Both the position numbers and the translations under genes were made by a program. The notes beneath the pieces are model-generated. The model did not search any database, had not been told where the DNA came from, and saw only the letters and a list, made by a program, of their open reading frames with translations. Positions 1 through 5,379 of a stretch of DNA of 5,379 bases are shown in pieces. Positions within the stretch are counted from its first letter, which is position 1. The number at the start of each line of letters is the position of its first letter. The stretch is from Euryarchaeota archaeon UBA19 (GTDB taxonomy: Archaea; Thermoplasmatota; Poseidoniia; Poseidoniales; Thalassarchaeaceae): positions 1-5,379 of the forward strand of contig DAPQ01000010.1 of NCBI GenBank assembly GCA_002502175.1, read 5' to 3'.

Positions 1-758
1 CGGTCGAGTTCTGGCCAAACGGCTTCGCATTTTTGTAGGATTGTTTCACGATCCGAATCGCGTAATTCAAGGCTCCAATCGTCACTTTGAGCCGTCCCTC
101 CAAGTACTGTACAATCTCTCCTTGCTATGGTATAGGTTAGGGTCTCTGGTTGTTGGTCAAACCGACCAAATCCTGGGTCTTGGTCTATGTATATAATCTG
201 GCCACGAACTGGTTTGACCTCCGTGTCTTGACATAATTCTCTTGCTCCAATACCGCTACAGTTGACAATAACTTCCGCAGAAATTCCGGCTAAATCTTCC
301 ACTACATTTTCTTCGATTATTCCGCCTAGATCACGAGTTCGTTGCAATAGCCAAGGCATGTAGTGATGCATCTCAATAATCGGAGATTCAAATTCCCATC
401 CAAAAATCCAACCTTCCGGAATTTCGCCGGAGTCTAGAACTCGGAAGTGAGTGATATCTTTTCTCCAACCGGGAAGTTCCACAACTTCACGAAGGTATTC
501 CCTCCCAAATCTCATTGTAATTCCAGACATAGGTTCTTCTTCACCCAATCTCATTAGTTCAGTATAAGTTTCAGCACCCCAGCGATCTGTTTTCTCGATT
601 GGATGAGCTAGAAATGGGTACCACAAAGCGGCAGCCACATCCGATACCAAATCCGGTGAAAACTCTCTAGCCATAACTCGAACACTATGGCCGGCCTCTA
701 ACAACCGGATTGCAGAAGATAGACCGGATACACCCGCCCCAATCACAACGCAATCCAT
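1..758 (-). CDS. D-amino-acid oxidase, FAD-dependent (3' end beyond window)
   Basis: This gene is read on the minus strand from ATG at 758-756 and stays open to the window edge, giving 252 residues. An in-frame TAA lies five codons upstream, so no earlier start is available. The product resembles the DAO family, which uses FAD to oxidise D-amino acids to 2-oxo acids, ammonia and hydrogen peroxide. Visible signs in order are the Rossmann motif VVIGAGVSGLSSA (residues 4-16), the family block SDVAAALWYPF (39-49, compare TDVAAGLWQPY of animal DAO), VNCSGIGARELC (165-176), PVRGQIIYID (183-192) and LTYTIARRDCTVLGGTAQ (207-224). Tyr209 falls where the substrate-binding Tyr228 of mammalian DAO lies. 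DAOs are usually near 340-370 residues, so about 90-110 residues are missing, including the expected substrate-carboxylate arginine (Arg283 in the pig enzyme). No signal peptide is seen, so it is probably cytoplasmic. D-aspartate oxidase is the close alternative, and the visible part does not settle substrate preference. The family assignment is strong. Confidence 0.9.
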   Translation of the reverse strand, partial: MDCVVIGAGVSGLSSAIRLLEAGHSVRVMAREFSPDLVSDVAAALWYPFLAHPIEKTDRWGAETYTELMRLGEEEPMSGITMRFGREYLREVVELPGWRKDITHFRVLDSGEIPEGWIFGWEFESPIIEMHHYMPWLLQRTRDLGGIIEENVVEDLAGISAEVIVNCSGIGARELCQDTEVKPVRGQIIYIDQDPGFGRFDQQPETLTYTIARRDCTVLGGTAQSDDWSLELRDSDRETILQKCEAVWPELD

Positions 759-819
759 ATCTCTTCGGAGTTAAACAATCACTTCACATCAACGGTCCAA
801 AAGTGTCTTGAAACGCTCC
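759..819. promoter_or_regulatory. Divergent intergenic region, probable promoters of both genes
   Basis: This 61-bp gap separates the D-amino-acid oxidase from the zinc-ribbon gene, which diverge, so both promoters must lie here or overlap the coding starts. The only A+T-rich block is TTAAACAA at 771-778. It could act as a weak TATA-like element for the rightward gene, but it is too close to the oxidase ATG to be a standard TATA box for that gene. Neither gene has a convincing Shine-Dalgarno site, so short-leader or leaderless transcripts are possible. This is inferred from layout more than from motifs. Confidence 0.3.
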
Positions 820-1038
820 ATGATGTCAAGTATATCCGATAGTATGCCGAAGGTCAGAAAACCCAAGGGTGGATGGTATATTCCCCGCAAGAAAAAGCGC
901 CGAACAGGGCCTAGAGTAGCACCTAGTGAAAAGGGCCTTCCTCCTTGCCCTGCTTGCGGAGAGTGGTCGATGCAGAAGGATAACAATCGGGTTGAGTTGT
1001 ATTGTGGAGCTTGTGGAGCAATAATGAGTTCACGCTAG
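820..1038 (+). CDS. Small basic zinc-ribbon protein, function unknown
   Basis: This is a 72-residue protein if read from ATG 820. Other in-frame starts are TTG 808, ATG 823 and ATG 844, and no Shine-Dalgarno site decides between them. The start at 844 would give a 64-residue protein beginning MPKVRKPKGGWYIPRKKKRR, which still contains every recognisable element. The N-terminal half is strongly basic (PRKKKRRTGPRV). The C-terminal half carries CPAC, then 15 residues, then CGAC, which is a Cys4 zinc-ribbon knuckle pair at 875 residues-independent nucleotide positions 946-957 and 1003-1014. Such small ribbons in archaea usually bind nucleic acid or ribosomal and transcription partners, and the basic tail fits RNA or DNA binding, but that is inference. 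I do not recognise a named family. It ends just before a structured intergenic stretch and has no functional link visible to the oxidase transcribed away from it. Confidence 0.72.
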   Translation: MMSSISDSMPKVRKPKGGWYIPRKKKRRTGPRVAPSEKGLPPCPACGEWSMQKDNNRVELYCGACGAIMSSR

Positions 1039-1045
1039 AAATTAG

Positions 1046-1068
1046 GGCTGAACCTCATATGGGGAGCC
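1046..1068 (+). other. Bulged stem-loop downstream of the zinc-ribbon gene
   Basis: GGCT (1046-1049), a bulge GAA, CCTC (1053-1056), loop ATAT, GGGG (1061-1064) and AGCC (1065-1068) form an eight-pair hairpin with one G-U pair and a 3-nt bulge. It starts 8 nt after the zinc-ribbon stop codon. No T-tract follows, so it is a poor intrinsic terminator. It may protect the 3' end of the upstream mRNA or be the 5' domain of the structured RNA proposed just downstream. The bulge is not flanked by the tandem G-A pairs expected of a kink-turn. Confidence 0.4.
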
Positions 1069-1079
1069 ATCTACCGGGT

Positions 1080-1149
1080 GTTGTCGCTGTGATGAGGAAC
1101 CGCACCGGATGCCTTGGGCGTCGCGAGTGATGGGCGATCTGAGCGACAC
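1080..1149 (+). ncRNA. Candidate box C/D-like (kink-turn) RNA or structured leader
   Basis: A C-box match GTGATGA (1089-1095, consensus RUGAUGA) and a D-box match CTGA (1139-1142) are 54 nt apart end to end, within the size range of archaeal box C/D guide RNAs. They are brought together by a perfect 6-bp stem, TGTCGC (1082-1087) with GCGACA (1143-1148), the layout of a terminal kink-turn bound by L7Ae. The interior is G+C-rich and has a small hairpin GATGCC-TTG-GGCGTC (1109-1123). Internal boxes are poor: GTGATGG (1127-1133) resembles C' but lies only 5 nt before the D box, where about 12 is usual, and the best D' is CGGA (1106-1109). It may therefore be an atypical guide RNA, or a kink-turn in the leader of the protease gene that starts 13 nt later. 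No guide target was identified. Confidence 0.35.
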
Positions 1150-1152
1150 TAG

Positions 1153-1158
1153 GGTGAT
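1153..1158 (+). promoter_or_regulatory. Shine-Dalgarno site of the PrsW-type gene
   Basis: GGTGAT matches the core of the archaeal and bacterial anti-SD complement and lies 3 nt before ATG 1162. It directly abuts the stem of the candidate kink-turn RNA, so folding of that element, or protein bound to it, could affect access to this site. Confidence 0.5.
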
Positions 1159-1161
1159 TCC

Positions 1162-2736
1162 ATGTCTAGGATAATAACAGATGCAACTGGAAAGAGGTAT
1201 TTGCTGGAAGATCCAGTGCCTCTAACCCAAGCACCCGGGAATATTCAATTGGCTACAAAAAGCACGCCATGGAAGAATTATTGGAGGATGCTGGGGACTG
1301 TTATTCTTGCATTTATTTTGATTTGGTTTGGACTTAGTTCTGTTATTGCAGGTTTAATCTATCAAGTGGTTGAGATTACTGCTCTGGGGGCAATTTGTTC
1401 GCTAATTCCCCTTCCATTCCTAATTATCCTGCATAGACCTAAATTGATGCATGTTAGGTTGGCAACTCCAGATCCATCTGGAAAGAATCACCATCCGTTG
1501 CCAGAGGGTGGTTCCCTCAAGACTCCTCAACCCACAATCTTCCAACGGTTTGTAATCACAGATGATTCGATTCTAGACATGCCACCCCTTAGCCAGGTAT
1601 GGGGTGCTTTCATTGCAATATTGGTAATTGGTGTGGCGTTATCTATTCCACTAATTCTATCATTAGCATCGGGGGAAGAGGATTTACTTGGCGTAGTTTA
1701 CCTGCTATCTTTCTTCCCCGTTCTTCTTCTTTCTATAGCGGCATTTTCTATTCCTGTTTTCGCTTGGTGGGCGACGTCCTCGAAAATAATTGGTTTACCA
1801 ACTAAGAGAAGGGACGCTGAAGCCTGGATGATTGCTGGAATGGCTTCAGCTCTTCCGGCATTAATTGTCAACAGTTTCATTTTCCCTCTATTTCTTCCAG
1901 GTGGCCTTTCATATGATGATCAAATGGCTTTGACCGCAGCAATTAGTGCACCAATAGGTGAAGAGATTTTCAAACTATTAGCAGTATGTTTGTTTTTACC
2001 GACAATTCGTAATGCAAAAAAGGGATTCCAAGTGGGATTTACCGTAGGATTAGGATTTGCGTTAATTGAGAATCTAGTCTATATTTTAGGTAGTGCTTTT
2101 GGTGGCGCTCCTTCTCTAACCTTAACAGCTCTAATGAGGGGTATTGGATCAATTCCAGCGCACGGATTGTGGACAGGAATCTCAGGATTTGGGCTTGGCT
2201 ATTACTCCCAAACTACAGATGCTGATAAGCGAATGAAGTGGATGCTTAATCGGTTTAGCATTAAGTCGGTTGACGTTGTAGAAAATCTAGGCTTTGACAT
2301 AGATGGGGATGGAGACCATTCTGGCTTTGATGAATTTAGACCTACCTTTGAAGAAATTTTGGCGAAAGACGAGGCCGAATCTAACTGGAAATTGATAGAC
2401 AAAAAAACAGGGGAACTAATCGATGCCCCAGGTGTCGAGACGAAGGAAGTCAGTCATTCATTGGTTACTCCGTGGGATGCTGCAAATCTAAGAAAAGAAG
2501 ATGGGTTGAAGATATTACCCACAAAGAATGTTCTAGCTTGTCTAGGAATCGCAATTGGCGGGCATGCATTTTGGAATGGTACATTGGTGAGTGTCGAGAA
2601 ATTGGGAGAGTTCCTTGGGCTCGGATTGGGTGGCGTATTTTTCCTAAACATGGCCTGGGTTTCAGTACTGATTATTGTTTTACTAATCCTCGCTCGTGGT
2701 ATTTTCAAGGGGGTACGTTCTCTACCTGCGGATTAA
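1162..2736 (+). CDS. PrsW-family intramembrane metalloprotease with large acidic insert
   Basis: This 524-residue multi-pass membrane protein begins at ATG 1162, just after an SD-like GGTGAT. It carries the PrsW (PF13367-type) signature: APIGEEIFK with Glu267-Glu268 and Lys271, GLGFALIEN with Glu303-Asn304, PAHGLW with His334, and GGHAFWNG with His468. These are the conserved glutamates and histidines of this Rce1/CPBP-like clan, believed to bind metal and cut membrane substrates. Hydrophobic spans lie near 44-66, 72-90, 146-168, 173-203, 221-246, 256-281, 288-312, 318-347, 457-480 and 486-512. Bacillus PrsW is only about 220 residues and cleaves the anti-sigma factor RsiW; here the core is 219-512. 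Two additions stand out: an N-terminal four-helix extension, and a hydrophilic insert (about 348-455) between the third and fourth motifs with a calcium-loop-like DIDGDGDHSGFDEF (379-392). The substrate is unknown, and no anti-sigma pair is visible. The family call is strong; the activity is inferred. Confidence 0.85.
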   Translation: MSRIITDATGKRYLLEDPVPLTQAPGNIQLATKSTPWKNYWRMLGTVILAFILIWFGLSSVIAGLIYQVVEITALGAICSLIPLPFLIILHRPKLMHVRLATPDPSGKNHHPLPEGGSLKTPQPTIFQRFVITDDSILDMPPLSQVWGAFIAILVIGVALSIPLILSLASGEEDLLGVVYLLSFFPVLLLSIAAFSIPVFAWWATSSKIIGLPTKRRDAEAWMIAGMASALPALIVNSFIFPLFLPGGLSYDDQMALTAAISAPIGEEIFKLLAVCLFLPTIRNAKKGFQVGFTVGLGFALIENLVYILGSAFGGAPSLTLTALMRGIGSIPAHGLWTGISGFGLGYYSQTTDADKRMKWMLNRFSIKSVDVVENLGFDIDGDGDHSGFDEFRPTFEEILAKDEAESNWKLIDKKTGELIDAPGVETKEVSHSLVTPWDAANLRKEDGLKILPTKNVLACLGIAIGGHAFWNGTLVSVEKLGEFLGLGLGGVFFLNMAWVSVLIIVLLILARGIFKGVRSLPAD

Positions 2737-2790
2737 ATCGCTTTAGGGAATCCTTCATCATCCTCTGACGTCGTAATGGTAGGGTAGGAC

Positions 2791-3528
2791 ATGGACCCCA
2801 CAAGTGACCAGATGATTTCAGTTGGCCTAGTATTTGGCTTGATGATGCTCTCCGCGGTGCGTGGAATGCTGAACAGAACCGGGTTAATTGCGGCTGCATT
2901 AGTCGGACTTACAGTGTCTTTGTTCGGTCATTGGACATGGTTAACAATTCTCATTTCATTCCTCGCAGTAGGCTCATTAGCCACATTGTGGAGGTATGAA
3001 GAGAAGGCCGCCTTAAGGCTGGCAGAGGACAACAAAGGAGCTCGTGGATGGCGGAATGTAATGGCAAATGGTGGGGTCGCTTCATTAGTCGCAATTGCAA
3101 ATTTTGCTCTTGACCAACCAGAATGGGCTTACTTGGCGGCCTGTGCTTCAATCTCTGTTGCCGCCTCCGATACTTTAGCCTCCGAAATTGGAAGTCTAGA
3201 TCCTAGAACTCGAAGTATCATCAATCTAGAAGCAGTACCCGCCGGAACAAACGGAGGGATGTCGGTAACAGGCACTTTTGCGGCATTTGGTGGTGCCGTA
3301 CTAATTGCATCACTGTCGGTTGGACTTGCTTCAATTACGGATGTTGAAATCCCTCTATTGACAATGTTAGTAGTTGTTACAGCAATCGGTTGGCTTGGTT
3401 GCCAAGTCGATTCTGTTTTAGGCGCCCTTTTTGAGAATAAAGGGCTGATTGGGAAGCACACTGTAAACTTCCTAGCAACACTATCTGGTGCGCTGATGGC
3501 TATATTTATCCATATCCGCTTCCTCTAA
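2791..3528 (+). CDS. DUF92 / VTE6-like membrane protein, probable isoprenoid-phosphate kinase
   Basis: This 245-residue polytopic membrane protein starts at ATG 2791, after a purine-rich AGGGTAGG that is only a weak SD match, and 54 bp after the protease gene. It has the full DUF92 (TIGR00297/TMEM19) motif set: RGWRNVMANGG (85-95), AASDTLASEIG (124-134), GTNGGMSVTGT (152-162), VDSVLGALFENKG (206-218) and VNFLAT (225-230). Asp127 and Asp207 with their Ser/Thr neighbours are likely catalytic or metal-binding. Hydrophobic spans lie near 8-27, 31-65, 93-125, 158-183, 187-208 and 226-243. Plant VTE6 of this family phosphorylates phytyl phosphate to phytyl diphosphate using a nucleotide. In an archaeon, a comparable role in salvaging geranylgeranyl or other polyprenyl phosphates for ether lipids or quinones is plausible, but that is inference. 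The length is usual and the gene looks complete. Its final bases form half of a hairpin whose loop is the TAA stop. Confidence 0.85.
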   Translation: MDPTSDQMISVGLVFGLMMLSAVRGMLNRTGLIAAALVGLTVSLFGHWTWLTILISFLAVGSLATLWRYEEKAALRLAEDNKGARGWRNVMANGGVASLVAIANFALDQPEWAYLAACASISVAASDTLASEIGSLDPRTRSIINLEAVPAGTNGGMSVTGTFAAFGGAVLIASLSVGLASITDVEIPLLTMLVVVTAIGWLGCQVDSVLGALFENKGLIGKHTVNFLATLSGALMAIFIHIRFL

Positions 3529-3537
3529 GAGGAAGCG
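3517..3537 (+). terminator. Perfect 9-bp hairpin with the stop codon as loop
   Basis: CGCTTCCTC (3517-3525) and GAGGAAGCG (3529-3537) are exact inverted complements, and the 3-nt loop is the TAA stop codon of the DUF92 gene. TTT then G follows. The U-run is short for an intrinsic terminator, so termination, mRNA 3'-end protection, or slowing of the terminating ribosome are all possible. The hairpin lies between the DUF92 gene and the next gene and may separate their transcripts. Confidence 0.5.
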
Positions 3538-3619
3538 TTTGTGAAACCTAAAGAATACGTTTTTGTCGAACTCACAGAAGCGCGAGGTTTGAATGCCGGT
3601 CCAATTAGCGGTGGGGCAA

Positions 3620-3625
3620 GAGGTG
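3620..3625 (+). promoter_or_regulatory. Shine-Dalgarno site that decides the TTG start of the surface protein
   Basis: GAGGTG lies 6 nt before TTG 3632 and 9 nt before TTG 3635. The in-frame TAA at 3626-3628 excludes any earlier start, and the first downstream ATG in this frame would remove the signal peptide. The site therefore supports initiation at one of the two TTG codons. The remaining sequence from 3538 to 3619 shows no gene or clear TATA box. Confidence 0.6.
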
Positions 3626-3631
3626 TAACCG

Positions 3632-5379
3632 TTGTTGAGGTCAAGAGCGCTTTCGGCAGCAATTATTCTACTTCTCATTGGTACCTTTGTAGCAAGTTCT
3701 ACCAGTGGCCAAGAGGTAGAAGAATTTGGCCCTGGACTAGAACTCAGCATCCCTCAAAATCACAATATTTTCCTTCATGGGACAGAAGAAACCCCCGAAC
3801 TTCGTAGAGATTGGCCAATTCTCACAGGAATACCAGGGGGTTCGGCAAGTTTCTCCAAGACAGCAGGGGCGCCAGAAAATCTCGTAGATGTTCAAGGAAT
3901 ACCGATTGTAGAGGCTCTTTCCCTAAACGGCACAGTAACTGTTGAATTGTATGCTTCATTAGAGGCGAAATCTCCAGTTTGCAGGCAAACTAACGTTATT
4001 CCTGGTTCTCCCGCTGGAGCAACAACTCAATTCTTTGTGACTCTAAGATGGGGTTCTTTCACTCTTCTAAACAGTATGGCAACGAATGTTGTAACTATGG
4101 AAGAATCCTATACTCAATCTCATATTTTCCAAGTTGAGGCACCTGTTAATGATGTAGACCTAGGGCCAGGAGACGTCCTATCTATGCAAATTTCAGTACA
4201 ACACGATTGCGTTCAGCCGGGCTCATTGTGGTGGGGGACTTATGATGCGAAAAGTGGAATCACATTTTCGGGTGACTTAATTGACCCACAATTAGAACAA
4301 GTCACTGATTCAAACAGAATAACAAGAATCGAGTTTACCCCTATTTCACCATGGGGCCCTTCGGATTTTTCACAACAAGTTATCGAAGTTGTTGGGCCGA
4401 TGGATAGCTACGAATCTATGGTTCATGGATTCGGTCAAGAGGATCAAAGATTGGAGCACTTTGAATCTCCTCATTCCTTTAGGGTCGGTGAAGCAAATAG
4501 GACTGTTCTTACTTGGTCTACATCAAAACCCTTGGAACCTGGATTGTACATGATAGATGGTTGCTTCAAACTTCAAGATCAAGATCCCGCAGAACCTTGT
4601 GATGTGATTGGAGTTCTGAAATTCAAAGTTGAGGAAGATCCTCAGGCTCTATTGAGCGGAACATGGGTCGCCATAATGATACCACTTGGGGTAATTGCAT
4701 GGCTCGGTGCATCAATGAGAGAGGCCATGTTGCCTCTTCCTGCTTATGCAGTAATTCTTGTTCTTGCCATTGCGAGTATTGGACCCGCCATCAACCTGCC
4801 AGACATAGATGCCAATGCACCACGTTCAGATGGCGCCGCACCATCCTTCACTCTCTTGGAGCACGGGGGGGATGGTTCGGTATCTCTGTTTGAATTACTC
4901 TCAGATTCCGATGCTGTTGTTGTTGGATTATATGTCCCCGGATCTGCTAATGCAAACCGTCAAGCAAATGATTTCCAAATGGCTGATGCACTGATAGATA
5001 GAGATATTTCATTTGTTCAAATTGCTACTGGCGAGGGGGTCAGAGCAGTCGATTTAGACGCTCATTCCGAATTGATCAATGGTTCTTGGCCATTATTGAT
5101 GGATAATGCAGATTCTAGTGTCGGTAAATCCTTCCCGAGTGGGGCAAGTGATGCAGTCATTATCATCGATGCAGCGGGTTTCATCACAGATTGGTCACCT
5201 GGAATTTACTCAAGTTCGGAGATTGCTGACGCGGTCGAAGAAGCAACGAAGGGCTCTGGGCATAGCGTGTTTGACCCACTTACCTTACTTTGGGGTACGG
5301 CCTTACTTCCTTTATTCGTTCTAGCTATGCCGCGAGAAAGGAAATATCAGCAGCCGGATGAGGTTCTCCTCCCCGGCTC
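3632..5379 (+). CDS. Secreted/membrane protein with ectodomain and cysteine-less thioredoxin-fold domain (3' end beyond window)
   Basis: This frame is open from TTG 3632 (or TTG 3635) to the window edge, 582 codons, and is the only sensible reading of this stretch. RSRALSAAIILLLIGTFVASS near the N-terminus is a signal peptide, with likely cleavage around residue 25-28. Residues about 28-340 form a hydrophilic, probably beta-rich ectodomain with four cysteines (117, 193, 311, 323), which could form two disulfides, and NxS/T sequons (e.g. Asn99). Two close membrane helices follow (about 344-363 and 367-388), joined by a short loop with Arg363. Residues about 402-540 look like an AhpC/TSA or TlpA-type thioredoxin fold: APSFTLLEHGGDGSVSLFEL, a strand VVVGLYVPG, WPLLMDN and AVIIIDAAGFITDW. 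The CxxC position reads SANA (438-441) and the cis-Pro region reads GASDA (504-508), so it is probably redox-inactive. A third helix (about 548-566) precedes a basic tail. This topology puts both soluble domains outside the cell. The function is unknown, and the Trx assignment rests on pattern alone. Confidence 0.75.
   Translation, partial: MLRSRALSAAIILLLIGTFVASSTSGQEVEEFGPGLELSIPQNHNIFLHGTEETPELRRDWPILTGIPGGSASFSKTAGAPENLVDVQGIPIVEALSLNGTVTVELYASLEAKSPVCRQTNVIPGSPAGATTQFFVTLRWGSFTLLNSMATNVVTMEESYTQSHIFQVEAPVNDVDLGPGDVLSMQISVQHDCVQPGSLWWGTYDAKSGITFSGDLIDPQLEQVTDSNRITRIEFTPISPWGPSDFSQQVIEVVGPMDSYESMVHGFGQEDQRLEHFESPHSFRVGEANRTVLTWSTSKPLEPGLYMIDGCFKLQDQDPAEPCDVIGVLKFKVEEDPQALLSGTWVAIMIPLGVIAWLGASMREAMLPLPAYAVILVLAIASIGPAINLPDIDANAPRSDGAAPSFTLLEHGGDGSVSLFELLSDSDAVVVGLYVPGSANANRQANDFQMADALIDRDISFVQIATGEGVRAVDLDAHSELINGSWPLLMDNADSSVGKSFPSGASDAVIIIDAAGFITDWSPGIYSSSEIADAVEEATKGSGHSVFDPLTLLWGTALLPLFVLAMPRERKYQQPDEVLLPG

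Noticed and set aside
789..986. 65-codon minus-strand frame opposite the zinc-ribbon gene
   Set aside because: The plus strand encodes a clear Cys4 ribbon here; the minus-strand product shows no recognisable features and is a shadow.
1102..1123. Resemblance of CCGGATGCCTTGGGCG to the conserved 5' region of 23S rRNA
   Set aside because: Only a short stretch resembles it and the flanks do not continue as rRNA, so I treat it as coincidence within a G+C-rich structured stretch.
1146..1148. ACA trinucleotide as the 3' box of an H/ACA RNA
   Set aside because: The bases are already part of the perfect 6-bp stem closing the C and D boxes, and no clear pseudouridylation pocket was found upstream.
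3575..3615. GGTTTGAATGCC resembles a tRNA T-loop
   Set aside because: The flanking bases do not form a T-arm stem, and no acceptor, D or anticodon arm can be built around it.
3541..3807. 88-codon plus-strand frame starting with GTG right after the DUF92 hairpin
   Set aside because: From 3632 it overlaps the signal peptide and N-terminus of the long surface-protein gene in another frame, and its C-terminal half reads as out-of-frame shadow (many Trp, Arg and Ser, no domain). Only the first 30 or so residues look protein-like, and no SD site precedes it.
4865..4871. Run of seven G residues inside the surface-protein gene, a possible phase-variation or sequencing-error site
   Set aside because: The same frame continues with sensible protein before and after the run (His-Gly-Gly-Asp), so there is no sign of a frameshift in this copy. 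One tract of seven G is weak evidence for phase variation.
4663..5324. Three shorter plus-strand frames within the 3' third of the window
   Set aside because: All lie inside the long signal-peptide and thioredoxin-like gene in other frames, have biased compositions and show no motifs.

Overview
This 5.4-kb window most likely comes from an uncultured planktonic archaeon. Marine Thermoplasmatota (Poseidoniales, marine group II) fit best, with moderate confidence. Supporting signs are a moderate G+C of roughly 45%, compact genes, Shine-Dalgarno (SD) sites of the GGTG type, a TTG start, a small basic Cys4 zinc-ribbon protein, a DUF92 isoprenoid-phosphate-kinase-type protein, a PrsW-type membrane protease, and a secreted protein with a long ectodomain. 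There is no rRNA or other marker gene, so a bacterial origin is not excluded. I see no mobile element, CRISPR array, tRNA or integrase.

Layout. On the minus strand, positions 1-758 hold the N-terminal 252 codons of a D-amino-acid oxidase that runs off the left edge. A 61-bp divergent gap separates it from a plus-strand small zinc-ribbon protein (820-1038). A 123-bp G+C-richer gap (1039-1161) follows. It holds a bulged hairpin and, next to it, a C-box/D-box pair closed by a 6-bp stem, so it may encode a box C/D-like or other kink-turn RNA, or a structured leader. Three plus-strand membrane or secreted genes complete the window. They are a PrsW-family intramembrane metalloprotease with a DxDxDG insert (1162-2736), a DUF92/VTE6-like protein (2791-3528), and a signal-peptide protein whose beta-rich ectodomain is joined by a transmembrane hairpin to a thioredoxin-fold domain that lacks its cysteines (3632 to the right edge).

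The three downstream genes are co-directional, with gaps of 54 and 103 bp, and all concern the membrane or cell surface. Co-transcription is possible, but a perfect 9-bp hairpin at the end of the DUF92 gene, with the stop codon as its loop, could separate the last two. No shared pathway is evident. The most interesting items are the candidate kink-turn RNA, the degenerate thioredoxin domain on a surface protein, the calcium-loop-like insert in the protease, and a eukaryote-like D-amino-acid oxidase in a probable archaeon.
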